Positions 57,501 through 63,563 of a stretch of DNA of 64,000 bases are shown here, in pieces. The first letter of the stretch is position 1. Each line of letters begins with the position of its first letter. The position numbers and the translations under genes were made by a program. The notes under the pieces were generated by a model that had not been told where the DNA came from, searched no databases, and saw nothing but the letters and a program-made list of their open reading frames with translations. Source of the stretch: Ceratotherium simum simum (lineage: Eukaryota > Chordata > Mammalia > Perissodactyla > Rhinocerotidae); assembly GCF_000283155.1 (NCBI RefSeq), contig NW_004454261.1, positions 4,712,987-4,776,986 on the forward strand, given 5' to 3'.

Positions 57501-60500
57501 CCCAATCTGGCCCTGGCCACACCCACGACCTGCCCTGGGCCACGCCCCCAATCTGGCCCTGGCCACACCCACGACCTGCCCTGGGCCACGCCCCCAACCT
57601 GGCCCTGGCCACACCCACGACCTGCCCTGGGCCACGCCNNNNNNNNNNNNNNNNNNNNNNNNNNNNNNNNNNNNNNNNNNNNNNNNNNNNNNNNNNNNNN
57701 NNNNNNNNNNNNNNNNNNNNNNNNNNNNNNNNNNNNNNNNNNNNNNNNNNNNNNNNNNNNNNNNNNNNNNNNNNNNNNNNNNNNNNNNNNNNNNNNNNNN
57801 NNNNNNNNNNNNNNNNNNNNNNNNNNNNNNNNNNNNNNNNNNNNNNNNNNNNNNNNNNNNNNNNNNNNNNNNNNNNNNNNNNNNNNNNNNNNNNNNNNNN
57901 NNNNNNNNNNNNNNNNNNNNNNNNNNNNNNNNNNNNNNNNNNGCGTCCCGCGTGGGGGGTCCCGCTTGGGGAGGCCGCGGCAGGAGGGCGCCCCGCCGGC
58001 CTGACCCCGTCCCTCCCCGTCCCCGCAGCAACACGAGGTCCTGCTCCCGGGCGGGCAGCGCGCCGGCTTCCTCATCGGCGACGGCGCGGGCGTGGGCAAG
58101 GGCCGCACGGTGGCCGGCATCATCCTGGAGAACTACCTGCGCGGCAGGAAGAAGTCCCTGTGGTGGGTCCCCCGCGGGCCTGGCCGGGGTGGGGCGGGGC
58201 GGGGTGGGGCTGCCGGGCGAGGGCGGGAACGGCCCTGACGCCCCGCCCTGCAGGTTCAGCGTCTCCAACGACCTCAAGTACGACGCGGAGCGCGACCTGC
58301 GCGACATCGAGGCCCCCTGCATTGCGGTGCACGCGCTCAGCAAGGTGGGTGTGCGCCCCGCCGCCGCGCCCCCGCCCCGGGGTCCCCCGCGCGCGCCCAC
58401 GCCCGCCTCTCTCGCAGATCAAGTACGGCGACAACACTACCTCAGAGGGCGTCCTGTTTGCCACCTACTCCGCCCTGATCGGGGAGAGCCAGGCCGGCGG
58501 CCAGCACCGCACGCGCATCCGCCAGATCCTCGAGTGGTGTGGGGAGGCCTTCGACGGCGTGGTATCCTTGCCCGCGGGCGGGAGGGGGCCAGGGGAGGGG
58601 CTACAGGGGCGGGAGAGAGGAGAGCAAGGGGCGAGGTGGGGTGGGGTGGAAGGACAGGGCCGGGTCGAGGGAAGGGGCTACAGGACCGGGAGGGAGGAGG
58701 GGAATGGGCAGGGGGAGGAGGCGGCAAAGTGGGGTGGGCTGGAAGGACGGGGCGGGTTTGAAGGGAAGGGGCCACAGGGGCGGGGGCCTGGTGAGAGGGG
58801 AGGGGAAGGGGAGAGGAGGGAGGTGGGGCTGGAGGGGGCTGGTGGGATAAGGGGTCGGGAGGGGTCAGGGAGGGGTCAGGGAGGCATCTCTCTCCGGTTG
58901 CATCATGATGGGATCTGGCGGGGCGGAAGGAGCCCGGAGGGCCTGAGACCCCACCCCCTCACGCGGGAGGAATTCTCGGCAGAGGAATGTTCTCGTTGCG
59001 AGGTTCACCCTCAGTGACCGCTGTCCTCTGCCCCTGGCGGTCTGGCTGGGCCTCCTGGCTCCAGCAGGCAGACCGTGACCACAGGCTAGGGTGGTGGTTG
59101 CTGTGACACCGCGGGCAGGAGGTGTGGGGGCGTGGAGCACTTTCCCCCCTCAGTTGGTCTGGACTCCTGGGGTGGGCAGGCCAGGCCAGGAGGCCCAGAG
59201 GATGGCTCTGCAGGAGGCAAGGCTGCCTGGGCTTGGCCAGTGGGTGTCAGGTCCCAGGCCCTTCCTGGCTGTGGCAAGAAGACCCCTGATTGGGGGGCTG
59301 GTTCCACCCTTCCCATTTTCTCCCCTGGAACTTAGATCACTTCTGTTCTCCTCCTGCCGAACTGTGGGAAAGTGAAGCGTAGGAGAATAAGCCAGAGTTG
59401 ACCGCATCTCCGCTAACTTGTCTAATTGCACACCGAGTGCAGACACGTTTTTTCTCTAACACCCTTCCAGCAGACCCCTCAGTCTCACCCAGCCGCCCCC
59501 CCCGCCCCGCCCCGCAGTGGGCACCAGGGGCCCTACCGCTCCCCGCCGGGATGTCTGCAGAGGGCGCCCGTTTATCTGTCACCAGACCCTGCCTCTTGCT
59601 GCTGAGGCGGCCTCTGTTCCCACGGTGGAGCCTGGGGCGGCCGTGCAGGATATTTGTCCTCCTGAGCCCCGGGCTGTCCCGTGTGTGCCATTTCACCCCA
59701 ATTTCCTCTTCCCCGCCTGAGCCCTCGGGTTTGCTCGTCCCCGAGTGTCACACTGCTCTGCCCTTACACAGCCATTTTCTGGTCTTGGGGACATTCCCGT
59801 GGTTTCCAGTCTCTCTGCCTTATAAACAGGAGTGAGCGGGTGTGTCCAGGGAGACCCCTTCTCACTGTCTCCTCCAGGCTGTTCCCAGAAGTGGGGGGAC
59901 CGGCCCCCACGCTCTCCAGAAGTGCCCTTCGCTCCTGGTCCCAATCATGGGTCAGAAGGGGGACGCGGGCCTGGGTGTCCTTTCTGTGCACAAGGGCGTG
60001 TTCACAGGTTTACTGTTAGACACTCGCCTCAGTACAGAACAGCTCCTGCGGGCCACATGGAGAACTGGGGTCACGGTGCGCCTTGGGCACCTGACTGACA
60101 CTCGGCAACGCAGCGTGTAGAAATGACGACAGTGTTAACATTCCACCCTGAGGGGCTGTGTGCTCGGCTCCAGGCTCCCGTTCTTCTCTTGTATTTTCGC
60201 AGGTCCTCCGTCAGCCCTTTACACACGCACATCACGTGTATGTGCACACGTGTGTGTAGACACACTTTGTTTTCAAGTGGGTTCATGATAGGCATCCTTG
60301 TCTGTAACTTGCTTTTTCCCCCTTAAAACGTCAAGAACTTTCTGTATCTTTCAGTTTGTTTTTCCGCGTCGTTTTTAAATTGAGATCAGTGCAGACTCGT
60401 GTTCAGTTGTGAATGTGATACGAGCCCAGCTCCTGGTGGGCACAGTCACAGCCCACCGCTCATTCAGAGGCCCCCCCTCCCTGATGCTGGTGGGTGCGTG

Positions 60501-63500
60501 TCTGTGCTTCAGCCTCGTCTTCGAGGTCTTCACAAGGCCGTCACACACACGTCAGCATCGTGTGTGGCCCAGAGGCTGTTCTCACCTGCCCTCATGACCT
60601 TGCACACCCAAGGCCCCCACCCCGTGGCCACACCCCCCCCCAGGCATCTTGCCGAGTTCCCCCAACCAGGAACGGGCAGCCTGGGGGGGCGTCAGGCCAG
60701 GGCCTGTGGGTAGCCTGCCTTCCAGAACAGTCCTTGACCCACACCACCCCAGATCGTGTTTGACGAGTGTCACAAAGCCAAGAACGCCAGCTCCACCAAA
60801 ATGGGCAAGGCCGTGCTGGACCTGCAGAACAAGCTGCCCCTGGCCAGGGTGGTCTATGCCAGCGCCACAGGTGAGGGGCCCGTGGGGGGCGGGGGTGGGG
60901 CTGGTCTTTGAGGACAGCTGCCAGGGACAGGGAGGGTGCCCAATCGCATGTGCCATCATCAATTAGCGATGTCTGCTCTGGTGCAGCCCTGGAGGATGTC
61001 CAGTATGTCAGGGGCAGGGAGGGGAACCTGATTGCACTTACCGTCATCAATTAGCGATGTCTGCTCTGGTGCAGCCGTTGCGGGGGTGTCCATTGTGTCG
61101 GGCAGGGAGGGGAGCCTCATTGTACGTGCGATCATCGATTAGCATTGTCTGCTCTAGTGCAGCCCTGGGGCGTGTCCAGTATGTCAGGGGCAGGGAGGGT
61201 GCCTGATCGCATGTGCCATGATCAATTAGTGATGTCTGCTGTGGTCCAGCCGTTGGGTGGCATCCAATATGCCATCCGTGGCTTTGCTTGTCTGCACCCC
61301 ATACAACCTGGCCTGAAGGCAGAGGTCACTCTCCCCAGGCAGACGCCAACCCCCATCAGGGGCTCCCCTCTGCCCGCTGGCTCCAGCTCCTCGGCACCCC
61401 ACCTGTGGGCACTTTTCTGAGAGCCTCAGCCCCGTTCCTGGCCCTCGGGCCATTTCTGGCCATGTTCAAGGCCCCCCCGACCTCGCTGGGTTGGAGGAGC
61501 TGACGGCACCTCCCCCCAGGTGCCTCCGAGCCCCGGAACATGATCTACATGAGCCGCCTGGGCATCTGGGGTGAGGGCACGCCCTTCCGGACCTTTGAGG
61601 AGTTTCTGCATGCCATCGAGAAGAGGTGAGCACCCTTCCCTGCCCGTGACGGAGGCAGCAGGGGACCCCCTGGGGGCCCTGCTCATCACACACTGGGGCC
61701 TGGTGTCCGTGTGCCCCCTCCACACCCCAGCTCACACTCCTCTGGCCCCCAGAGGGATCGTAAAATGAGAATCTGCCGCAGCAAACAGAGCCCAGGGCCT
61801 TTGCACGTGCCGTGTCCTTGTACCCAGCCCCTCCTCCCCGCCGGGGCTCAGCCCCAGGTGTCAGCCCTCCCCAGAGTCAGTTCATCGCTAGGTGGGACCC
61901 CATATGTGGTGGACAAGTCCCGGCCCGCGCTCAGGGCCCTGTCCCTGTCCGCAGGGGCGTGGGCGCCATGGAGATCGTGGCCATGGACATGAAGGTCAGC
62001 GGCATGTACATCGCCCGCCAGCTCAGCTTCTCTGGCGTCACCTTCCGCATTGAGGAGATCCCGCTGGCCCCGGCCTTCGAGCACGTCTACAACCACGCGG
62101 CCCTGCTGGTGAGCAGACGGGGGGGTCTCCGCCACGTGGACACTCTGTGCATTGCTCCTCGTCCTTAAAGACGCCACAGGGGCTTGTCAAGTCACGGAGG
62201 GGGGCAGCAGCCGGCCCGCCTGCTGGTGTTTGGCGGGAGCCCAGTGCCTCGGTTCTGTTCAGGTCAGGGATCCTTAAGTGACTAATGACGTGGGCGTAGG
62301 ACCGGCCGCCTCCCCTTCCCACCATCTGCAAGCACTTTCCCCCAGGTCGTGACCCAGAGCGCATGGCCGTTTTCAGTGTCCACGTCTCTGTGGCCTGTGG
62401 CTTGGCCCCCGTCTCCTTCAGCGTCCCCTCCATGTGGATGGGTTTCCGTGTTCTGTCAGATCCCACCCACACGGGATGAGCCCTGAGCAGCAGCCCTGCC
62501 TGTGTTCTAGATGGTTCTTTCAGGTCAAACCAACACAGGGCCTCCCCCTGAGCACTGTGGACATTCGGGCCAGGTCACTCTCTGTGGGGGGCCGTCCTGG
62601 GCGCTGTGGGGGTTGAGCAGCATCGCTGGCCCCACCCACTCGATGCCAGGAGCTTCCCCAGTGGGACAACGCCAGATGTCCCCAGACGTCACCCAGTGTC
62701 CCCTGGGGGCAGAGTTGCCCCGTTGAGACCCCTGGTCTAAACTGTCGGAGACGAGTGTCTGCTGGCGGGAGGCGGTCACTGCAGCTGCCCTGCCCCTTGT
62801 GACTGCTCCCTCCACCGTGGCCTCGCCTGCGTCACACGTTTTGGTTTTTTAACATGGCTGACTCCTGGGCTATTGGCGGCGCCTCTCTTGTTCTTCTTAC
62901 GACCCCCACCCCTGGCCCCAAATTCCAGCAGGCTGGGGGCCGGTGGGCCTGGGTCCCGGGTCCCGGGTCCCGGGCGGGGATGGGCAGCGGCCGGGCGGCG
63001 GCGAGCTGAGTGGGCCGTGTTGTTGCAGTGGGCCGAGGCCCTGAGCGTGTTCCAGCAGGCGGCCGACTGGATCGGCCTGGAATCCCGCAAGTCGCTGTGG
63101 GGTCAGTTCTGGTCGGCCCACCAGCGCTTCTTCAAGTACCTGTGCGTGGCCGCCAAGGTGCGCCGGCTGGTGGAGCTGGCCCACGAGGAGCTGGCCCGGG
63201 ACAAGGTGAGCGGGCGGAGGCGGGCCGGGCAGAGAACAGCGAGGGGGGCCGGGGCCGGCAGTCGGCTGCCATGCGGAGTCCCGGGTGGATCTGGGGGTGC
63301 TGGGGGCCGGGCAACGAGTGGGACACAAGGGGAGGGAGGGGGGGAAACTGAGGCAGACTACGGCTGCAGGGGGCTGGGTTTGGGTGGCCTGGGGCTTCCC
63401 TCTGGGCCACGCTTCAGGGCTGGTGGGGGGTCCCAGGGCCCAGCTCACCCCCTCGCCCCCCGCAGTGCGTGGTGATCGGGCTGCAGTCCACGGGTGAGGC

Positions 63501-63563
63501 TCGGACCCGGGAGGTGCTGGACGAGAAGGACGGGCAACTCGACTGCTTCGTCTCCGCTGCTGA
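33399..63563 (+). CDS. SBNO2: Strawberry notch homolog 2, SBNO2 (3' end outside window, one exon block in gap)
   Basis: SBNO2 is a nuclear transcriptional co-regulator with an SF2 helicase-like domain. It is known as a STAT3/IL-10-induced repressor of inflammatory genes in macrophages and as a factor in osteoclast fusion. Fourteen exons read here join without a frame error except across 57027-58028, where about 50 codons are missing, most likely in the N run at 57639-57942. The acidic N-terminal segment (exon 56930) precedes the helicase-like core: motif [12 protein letters not shown] (about residues 284-294), motif II DECH (about 394-397) and motif III SAT. The window holds about 557 codons, some 600 of the ~1,370 in the mammalian protein once the gap is counted. 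The gene continues past 64000 and should include the C-terminal helicase lobe. No internal stop or frameshift was seen. Confidence 0.95.
33785..34400 (-). repeat. L1M 3' UTR and 3' end
   Basis: TTTTAGGTTTACAGGAATAT, 'AACATCTCGGTTAATGAGCG', 'GTTGGAATCACAGTGTGTAG' and 'GCGCTGAATAATGTCCCGTT' are minus-oriented L1. It lies in the intron after coding exon 1. Confidence 0.75.
34401..35269. other. SBNO2: SBNO2 intron sequence, nothing recognised
   Basis: Mixed-composition intronic DNA. The stretch 34960-35260 has an old-repeat appearance, but I cannot name a family. Confidence 0.35.
35270..35545 (-). repeat. L1 3' fragment
   Basis: 'TAATTATTTCCCTATTGTCG', 'GGCAATTCCAATTTTTTACG', 'CTATAAATAGCCATGCTGAG' and 'GAACTCCTGGGTCAGAACGA' follow the minus-strand L1 order. 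Confidence 0.65.
35985..36150. mobile_element. Palindromic DNA-transposon-like element, copy 2
   Basis: The left arm (AATTTAAATTTCACATGAAC, then AATTTCTTAGTACATGTCCC) and the right arm (TTTATACTAATAATTGTTTA, then GAAATTCCAATTTCACTAAA) are imperfect inverted repeats around 36060-36075. It is related to the element at 16673-16845. Confidence 0.55.
36257..36560. repeat. Three-copy ~115-bp tandem repeat with ATTGG boxes
   Basis: GGAAAATCCCNAGNNAGGCT, TCTGATTGGCTGGC and, in the first two copies, GTCAGGTGCCCATCTCTGGACCA recur from 36257, 36376 and 36490. Each copy has ATTGG (CCAAT reversed) and a GGAAAATCCC phrase close to an NF-kB/Rel half-site pattern. It is intronic to SBNO2. Confidence 0.85.
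36775..37014 (-). mobile_element. ERE SINE (long subtype)
   Basis: Poly-T, GTGAGGAAGATCAGCCCTGA, a second poly-T, 'TTATATGGGATGCCGCCAAA', 'GGGATCCGAACCCGGGC' and GGGCCTGCCC. The duplication is AAGGACCCC(T/C)(C/T)T-like at ~36760 and ~37020. Confidence 0.9.
37015..38758. other. SBNO2: SBNO2 intron before coding exon 2
   Basis: GC-rich and mostly unassigned. A MIR core (minus) lies at ~38575-38690 (TCGATCGGTTCTGCC, 'GGGGAAACTGAGGCACAGAG'). It ends with CCCCTCTGTTTCAG at 38758. Confidence 0.5.
38759..38832 (+). CDS. SBNO2: SBNO2 coding exon 2
   Basis: Encodes [20 protein letters not shown] then SSES, entered in phase 0 and leaving two bases (CA) before the donor GTAAGT. It matches human SAMLHCPYWNTF...YPAFSSDS as I recall it. 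The residues are in the disordered, proline- and serine-rich N-terminal part. Confidence 0.93.
39480..39591 (+). CDS. SBNO2: SBNO2 coding exon 3
   Basis: Acceptor CCCCCTCCAG; the first base completes His, then [20 protein letters not shown] and on to SADFPQ, phase 0 at CAG|GTAGGA. Together with exons 1-2 this is the part replaced when the alternative first exon at 48962 is used. Confidence 0.93.
39592..40640. other. SBNO2: SBNO2 intron, unassigned part
   Basis: No element confidently recognised; a diverged old repeat may lie at 40000-40120 (CGTTTGTGTCCTGAAATTTA). The intron after coding exon 3 runs from 39592 to 54010, about 14.4 kb. Confidence 0.35.
40641..40960 (+). mobile_element. MaLR LTR (MLT1-type) fragment
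   Basis: 'GGGACCCTATTTGGAAATAG', 'GGTCTGCAGTTGTGATTAAA', 'GGTCCTTATAAGAGACGGAG', 'CCATGTGACGACGGAGGCAG' and 'CCGCAAGCCAAGG' in LTR order. Confidence 0.8.
40961..42084. other. SBNO2: SBNO2 intron, nothing recognised
   Basis: GC-rich; a MIR-like phrase at 41460-41480 (CGAGGAAACTGAGGCACGG). No coding signal. Confidence 0.35.
42085..42541 (+). mobile_element. Solo MaLR LTR
   Basis: 'GACCTGAGGACGTGTCACCT', 'GTGGCAGAGGGGACTTTGCA', 'GATGGATTAACTTGAGGCCC', 'GTAATAAATATGTGCTCTTT' with an AATAAA signal, and the end GGAAACTGATACA. Related to 25700-26055. Confidence 0.8.
42542..44040. other. SBNO2: SBNO2 intron, with an L1 3' UTR scrap
   Basis: 43290-43400 (TTGTAGATTTACAGAAACGT, 'TTGCAAAGACAGTAGCGAGA') resembles minus-strand L1 3' UTR. 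42600-42990 looks like an old interspersed repeat but is not assigned. Nothing coding was recognised. Confidence 0.4.
44041..44286 (-). mobile_element. ERE SINE (long subtype)
   Basis: Poly-T, GTGAGGAAGATCAGCCCTGT, 'CTTTTTGCTGAGGAAGACTG', 'TTATATGGGACGCCGCCACA', and a head with GTGCCACCAGGCCAGCCCC. A flanking C(A/G)TTCTTT duplication is imperfect. Confidence 0.9.
44296..44775 (-). repeat. L1M 3' end
   Basis: Recurrent module, minus: 'TTGTGCAACCGTCACTTCTG', 'CTGTCTGTCTGTGGATGTGC', 'CATTTCACATCAATGGGATC', 'GTCCGTCCACGGTGTGGCTG', 'GTTGTTTCCACTTTTTGGCA'. Confidence 0.87.
44776..45414. other. SBNO2: SBNO2 intron, nothing recognised
   Basis: C-rich intronic DNA. No family, RNA gene or exon recognised. 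Confidence 0.35.
45415..45665. repeat. Minisatellite, ~42-45 bp unit
   Basis: About six copies built on GTGGTCTGCGCTGAGGGCCA, then CGGCCAAGAAACCCCC. Later copies alternate CTGCGCTGAGG and CTGTGTCAAGG variants. Confidence 0.87.
45970..46368 (-). mobile_element. MaLR LTR (MLT1-type)
   Basis: 'GGTGGCTTAAAACCACAGAG', 'GTTGTGAGGCCAGAAGTCTG', 'AGGTCAAGGTGTCACAGGGC', 'CTTCTTATAAGGACACCAGC' and 'GGGGGACACAGTTCAGGC' in reverse LTR order. Confidence 0.85.
46369..46885. other. SBNO2: SBNO2 intron, nothing recognised
   Basis: Short unassigned stretch; a MIR-like CCTCAGTTTCCTTTGCTGTA occurs at 46452-46471. Confidence 0.35.
46952..47152 (-). mobile_element. ERE SINE (short subtype)
   Basis: A clear insertion into L1: the 18-bp duplication AATTCAGCCTTTTAGATT is exact at 46934-46951 and 47153-47170. 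The body is reverse-oriented (CCCCAGCAGATAGTTGTATG, 'GGGATCCGAACCCGGGCC', ACAGGGCCGGCCC). Confidence 0.95.
47553..47634. repeat. Short tandem expansion inside L1
   Basis: Four copies of about 21-24 bases, TGTGGACACGTGTGCAGGTC with small changes, inside the minus-oriented L1. Confidence 0.85.
47701..48580. other. SBNO2: SBNO2 intron upstream of the alternative promoter
   Basis: No element recognised. GC and CpG content rise from about 48580 on. Confidence 0.4.
48590..48961 (+). promoter_or_regulatory. SBNO2: CpG-rich region upstream of the alternative first exon
   Basis: The CpG-rich stretch surrounds the alternative exon and extends upstream. 48780-48890 is a less GC-rich block (CAGTAATTCTCCGCGCTCTG) with a palindrome-like 'GCCAGTAATCGCCCTGAC'. 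48910-48915 is the minimal uORF ATGTAA, and 48916-48930 a 4-codon uORF. No TATA or obvious GC-box array was seen, so the start site is not placed. Confidence 0.5.
48962..49057 (+). CDS. SBNO2: Alternative first coding exon of SBNO2 (shorter isoform)
   Basis: ATG (G at -3) opens [17 protein letters not shown], then a second ATG at 49013 (also G at -3) begins [15 protein letters not shown]. It ends at AACAAG|GTAACG in phase 0, so it joins to the exon at 54011 (DSSFLDDL...) in frame and skips coding exons 1-3. It would replace 102 residues by 32. As I recall, humans have an annotated SBNO2 isoform about 57 residues shorter than the main one, which a short alternative first exon here could account for. 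No transcript data support it in this sequence. Confidence 0.6.
49058..50154. other. SBNO2: SBNO2 intron, nothing recognised
   Basis: CpG stays moderately high to about 49370 and then falls. No repeat or exon recognised. Confidence 0.4.
50155..50630 (-). repeat. L1M 3' UTR fragment
   Basis: AGTTTTAGATTCACAGGAAA, 'TTAGTGCCGACGTCCTCACA', 'GGACCCCATTCAGACGTCAT' and 'GCGCTGAGAGTGATGGGTTA' match the segment at 12837-13340. Confidence 0.6.
50631..52814. other. SBNO2: SBNO2 intron, nothing recognised
   Basis: About 2.2 kb of GC-rich intronic DNA. Open frames are long on both strands because AT is scarce. No exon with supported boundaries. Confidence 0.4.
52815..53205 (-). repeat. L1M 3' end
   Basis: 'TTATTGACATACAGTTTACA', 'CCATTTAAAGCACATACTTC', 'CATTTCACATCAATGGAATC', 'GTCCATCCGCGGTGTGGCTG', then the sequence passes straight into the minisatellite. 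Confidence 0.87.
53206..53985. repeat. SBNO2: Minisatellite, 29-32 bp unit, abutting SBNO2 coding exon 4
   Basis: About 25-26 copies of a unit close to GCACCTGCCCGTGCGTGGGT plus GGACGCCCCGT. The last copies (53880-53960) are nearly identical; earlier ones vary. The array appears to grow out of the end of an L1 (GTGTGTGGGTG at the junction). Most copies contain CACCTG, an E-box of the kind bound by ZEB/SNAI factors; I count about 19. It ends about 25 bases before the splice acceptor of coding exon 4, and all six frames are unusually open, including the one that continues into the exon. Confidence 0.95.
54011..54172 (+). CDS. SBNO2: SBNO2 coding exon 4
   Basis: Acceptor CTGTCTTGCAG; encodes [20 protein letters not shown], then [20 protein letters not shown], then [14 protein letters not shown], phase 0 at both ends, donor AAG|GTCAGT. 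It is close to the human exon (I recall [20 protein letters not shown]). It is the first exon shared by the main and alternative starts. The pyrimidine tract is short, and a CTCAC branch-like motif lies 17 bases upstream of the exon. Confidence 0.96.
54173..56607. other. SBNO2: SBNO2 intron with MER20 copy
   Basis: MER20 occupies 54375-54560. The remaining sequence has no recognised feature, apart from a TTTG-rich run at 55462-55482. Confidence 0.5.
54375..54560 (+). mobile_element. MER20 DNA transposon remnant
   Basis: 'GAGGACACTGGGCGATGTCT', 'GAGGACATTTGAGGGGTGCT', 'GGTGTCAAGTGGGTGGGGCC' and 'AGGATGCTGCTCACACCCCG' in consensus order. Confidence 0.8.
56608..56691 (+). CDS. SBNO2: SBNO2 coding exon 5
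   Basis: Acceptor CCCTCCAG; encodes [20 protein letters not shown] then TPLLISYQ, 28 codons, phase 0, donor CAG|GTGAGC. More diverged from human than its neighbours (I recall LFQLSRPFAGFEDFLPSHS), but the TPLL(I/V)SYQ end is kept. Confidence 0.92.
56930..57026 (+). CDS. SBNO2: SBNO2 coding exon 6 (acidic segment)
   Basis: Acceptor GGCCTTCAG; encodes [20 protein letters not shown] then [12 protein letters not shown], and leaves one base T before GTGAGT. The human equivalent has an extra three residues (EQSVQ before SQPEEE). The acidic run is a typical protein-interaction stretch just upstream of the helicase-like region. Confidence 0.95.
57300..57638. repeat. SBNO2: Minisatellite, 46-bp unit, running into the second gap
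   Basis: Perfectly spaced 46-bp units starting GGGCCACGCCCCCAATCTGG at 57491, 57537, 57583 and 57629. The last is cut off by the N run. 57300-57490 holds diverged copies of CACGCCCC(C/T)...TGCCC type. Confidence 0.92.
57639..57942. other. SBNO2: Assembly gap (304 N) likely holding SBNO2 coding exon 7
   Basis: Exon 6 ends with one base of a split codon and exon 8 begins in phase 0, so the missing exon(s) should be 3n+2 bases long. The human protein has about 50 codons at this point, close to 152 bases, which would fit in the gap. The true gap length is uncertain because it starts in a 46-bp tandem repeat. Confidence 0.85.
58029..58162 (+). CDS. SBNO2: SBNO2 coding exon 8 (motif I, ATP-binding)
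   Basis: Acceptor [28 protein letters not shown] then [20 protein letters not shown] and KKSL, leaving TG before GTGGGT. GVGKGRT is the Walker A/motif I of SF2 helicases, which binds nucleotide phosphates. Almost identical to human. Confidence 0.97.
58254..58344 (+). CDS. SBNO2: SBNO2 coding exon 9
   Basis: The first G completes Trp, then [20 protein letters not shown] and [10 protein letters not shown], phase 0 at AAG|GTGGGT. The upstream intron is 91 bases and the downstream one 73 bases, very short for a mammal. This is the N-terminal RecA-like lobe. Confidence 0.97.
58418..58561 (+). CDS. SBNO2: SBNO2 coding exon 10
   Basis: Acceptor [29 protein letters not shown] then [20 protein letters not shown] and CGEAFDGV, phase 0 at GTG|GTATCC. 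The donor GTATCC is weaker than the others, with a usual position-5 C in place of G. Confidence 0.96.
58562..60752. other. SBNO2: SBNO2 intron; G-rich at its start
   Basis: 58580-58880 is a G-rich, partly tandem tract (GGGAAGGGGCTACAGG at ~58595, 58672 and 58767). The rest (to 60752) has no recognised element apart from faint L1/L2 scraps near 59640-60110 and 60300-60420. Confidence 0.5.
60753..60870 (+). CDS. SBNO2: SBNO2 coding exon 11 (motif II DECH and SAT motif)
   Basis: Acceptor [28 protein letters not shown], then [19 protein letters not shown], leaving one G before GTGAGG. DECH is the Mg-ATP-binding motif II of the DExH group, and SAT is motif III. Both are intact. Confidence 0.97.
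60929..61265. repeat. SBNO2: Four-copy tandem repeat, 87-89 bp unit
   Basis: The phrase ATCAATTAGCGATGTCTGCT recurs from 60958, 61045, 61134 (ATCGATTAGC) and 61221, with GGGCAGGGAGGG between copies. Inside the intron between exons 11 and 12. Confidence 0.92.
61520..61625 (+). CDS. SBNO2: SBNO2 coding exon 12
   Basis: Acceptor CCCCCCAG; completes Gly, then [20 protein letters not shown] and [14 protein letters not shown], leaving AG before GTGAGC. Close to human throughout. Confidence 0.96.
61626..61954 (+). other. SBNO2: SBNO2 intron with L2-like fragment
   Basis: CCAGGGCCTTTGCACGTGCC near 61790-61811 is an L2 phrase. The acceptor GTCCGCAG closes at 61954. Confidence 0.45.
61955..62108 (+). 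CDS. SBNO2: SBNO2 coding exon 13
   Basis: First base completes Arg; [20 protein letters not shown] then [20 protein letters not shown] and [11 protein letters not shown], phase 0 at CTG|GTGAGC. Highly conserved helicase-lobe sequence. Confidence 0.97.
62109..63028. other. SBNO2: SBNO2 intron with MER20 copy
   Basis: MER20 occupies 62560-62735. A triple GGGTCCC repeat lies at 62950-62972. The acceptor GTTGTTGCAG ends at 63028. Confidence 0.5.
62560..62735 (-). mobile_element. MER20 DNA transposon remnant
   Basis: 'GGTTGAGCAGCATCGCTGGC', 'ACTCGATGCCAGGAGCTTCC', 'ACGCCAGATGTCCCCAGACG', 'TCACCCAGTGTCCCCTGGGG' and CCCGTTGAGACCCCTGG. Confidence 0.85.
63029..63205 (+). CDS. SBNO2: SBNO2 coding exon 14
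   Basis: [20 protein letters not shown] then [20 protein letters not shown] and [19 protein letters not shown], 59 codons, phase 0, donor AAG|GTGAGC. Matches human with few changes. Confidence 0.97.
63466..63563 (+). CDS. SBNO2: SBNO2 coding exon 15 (last in window)
   Basis: Acceptor [29 protein letters not shown] then [12 protein letters not shown], leaving GA before GTGAGT. The next exon lies beyond 64000; the codon split here should complete as Glu in human-like order. Confidence 0.96.

Noticed and set aside
57479..59017. A 512-codon open frame spanning the second gap
   Set aside because: It depends on N bases and reads introns through in a frame that differs from the SBNO2 exons. The true exons are bounded by splice sites.
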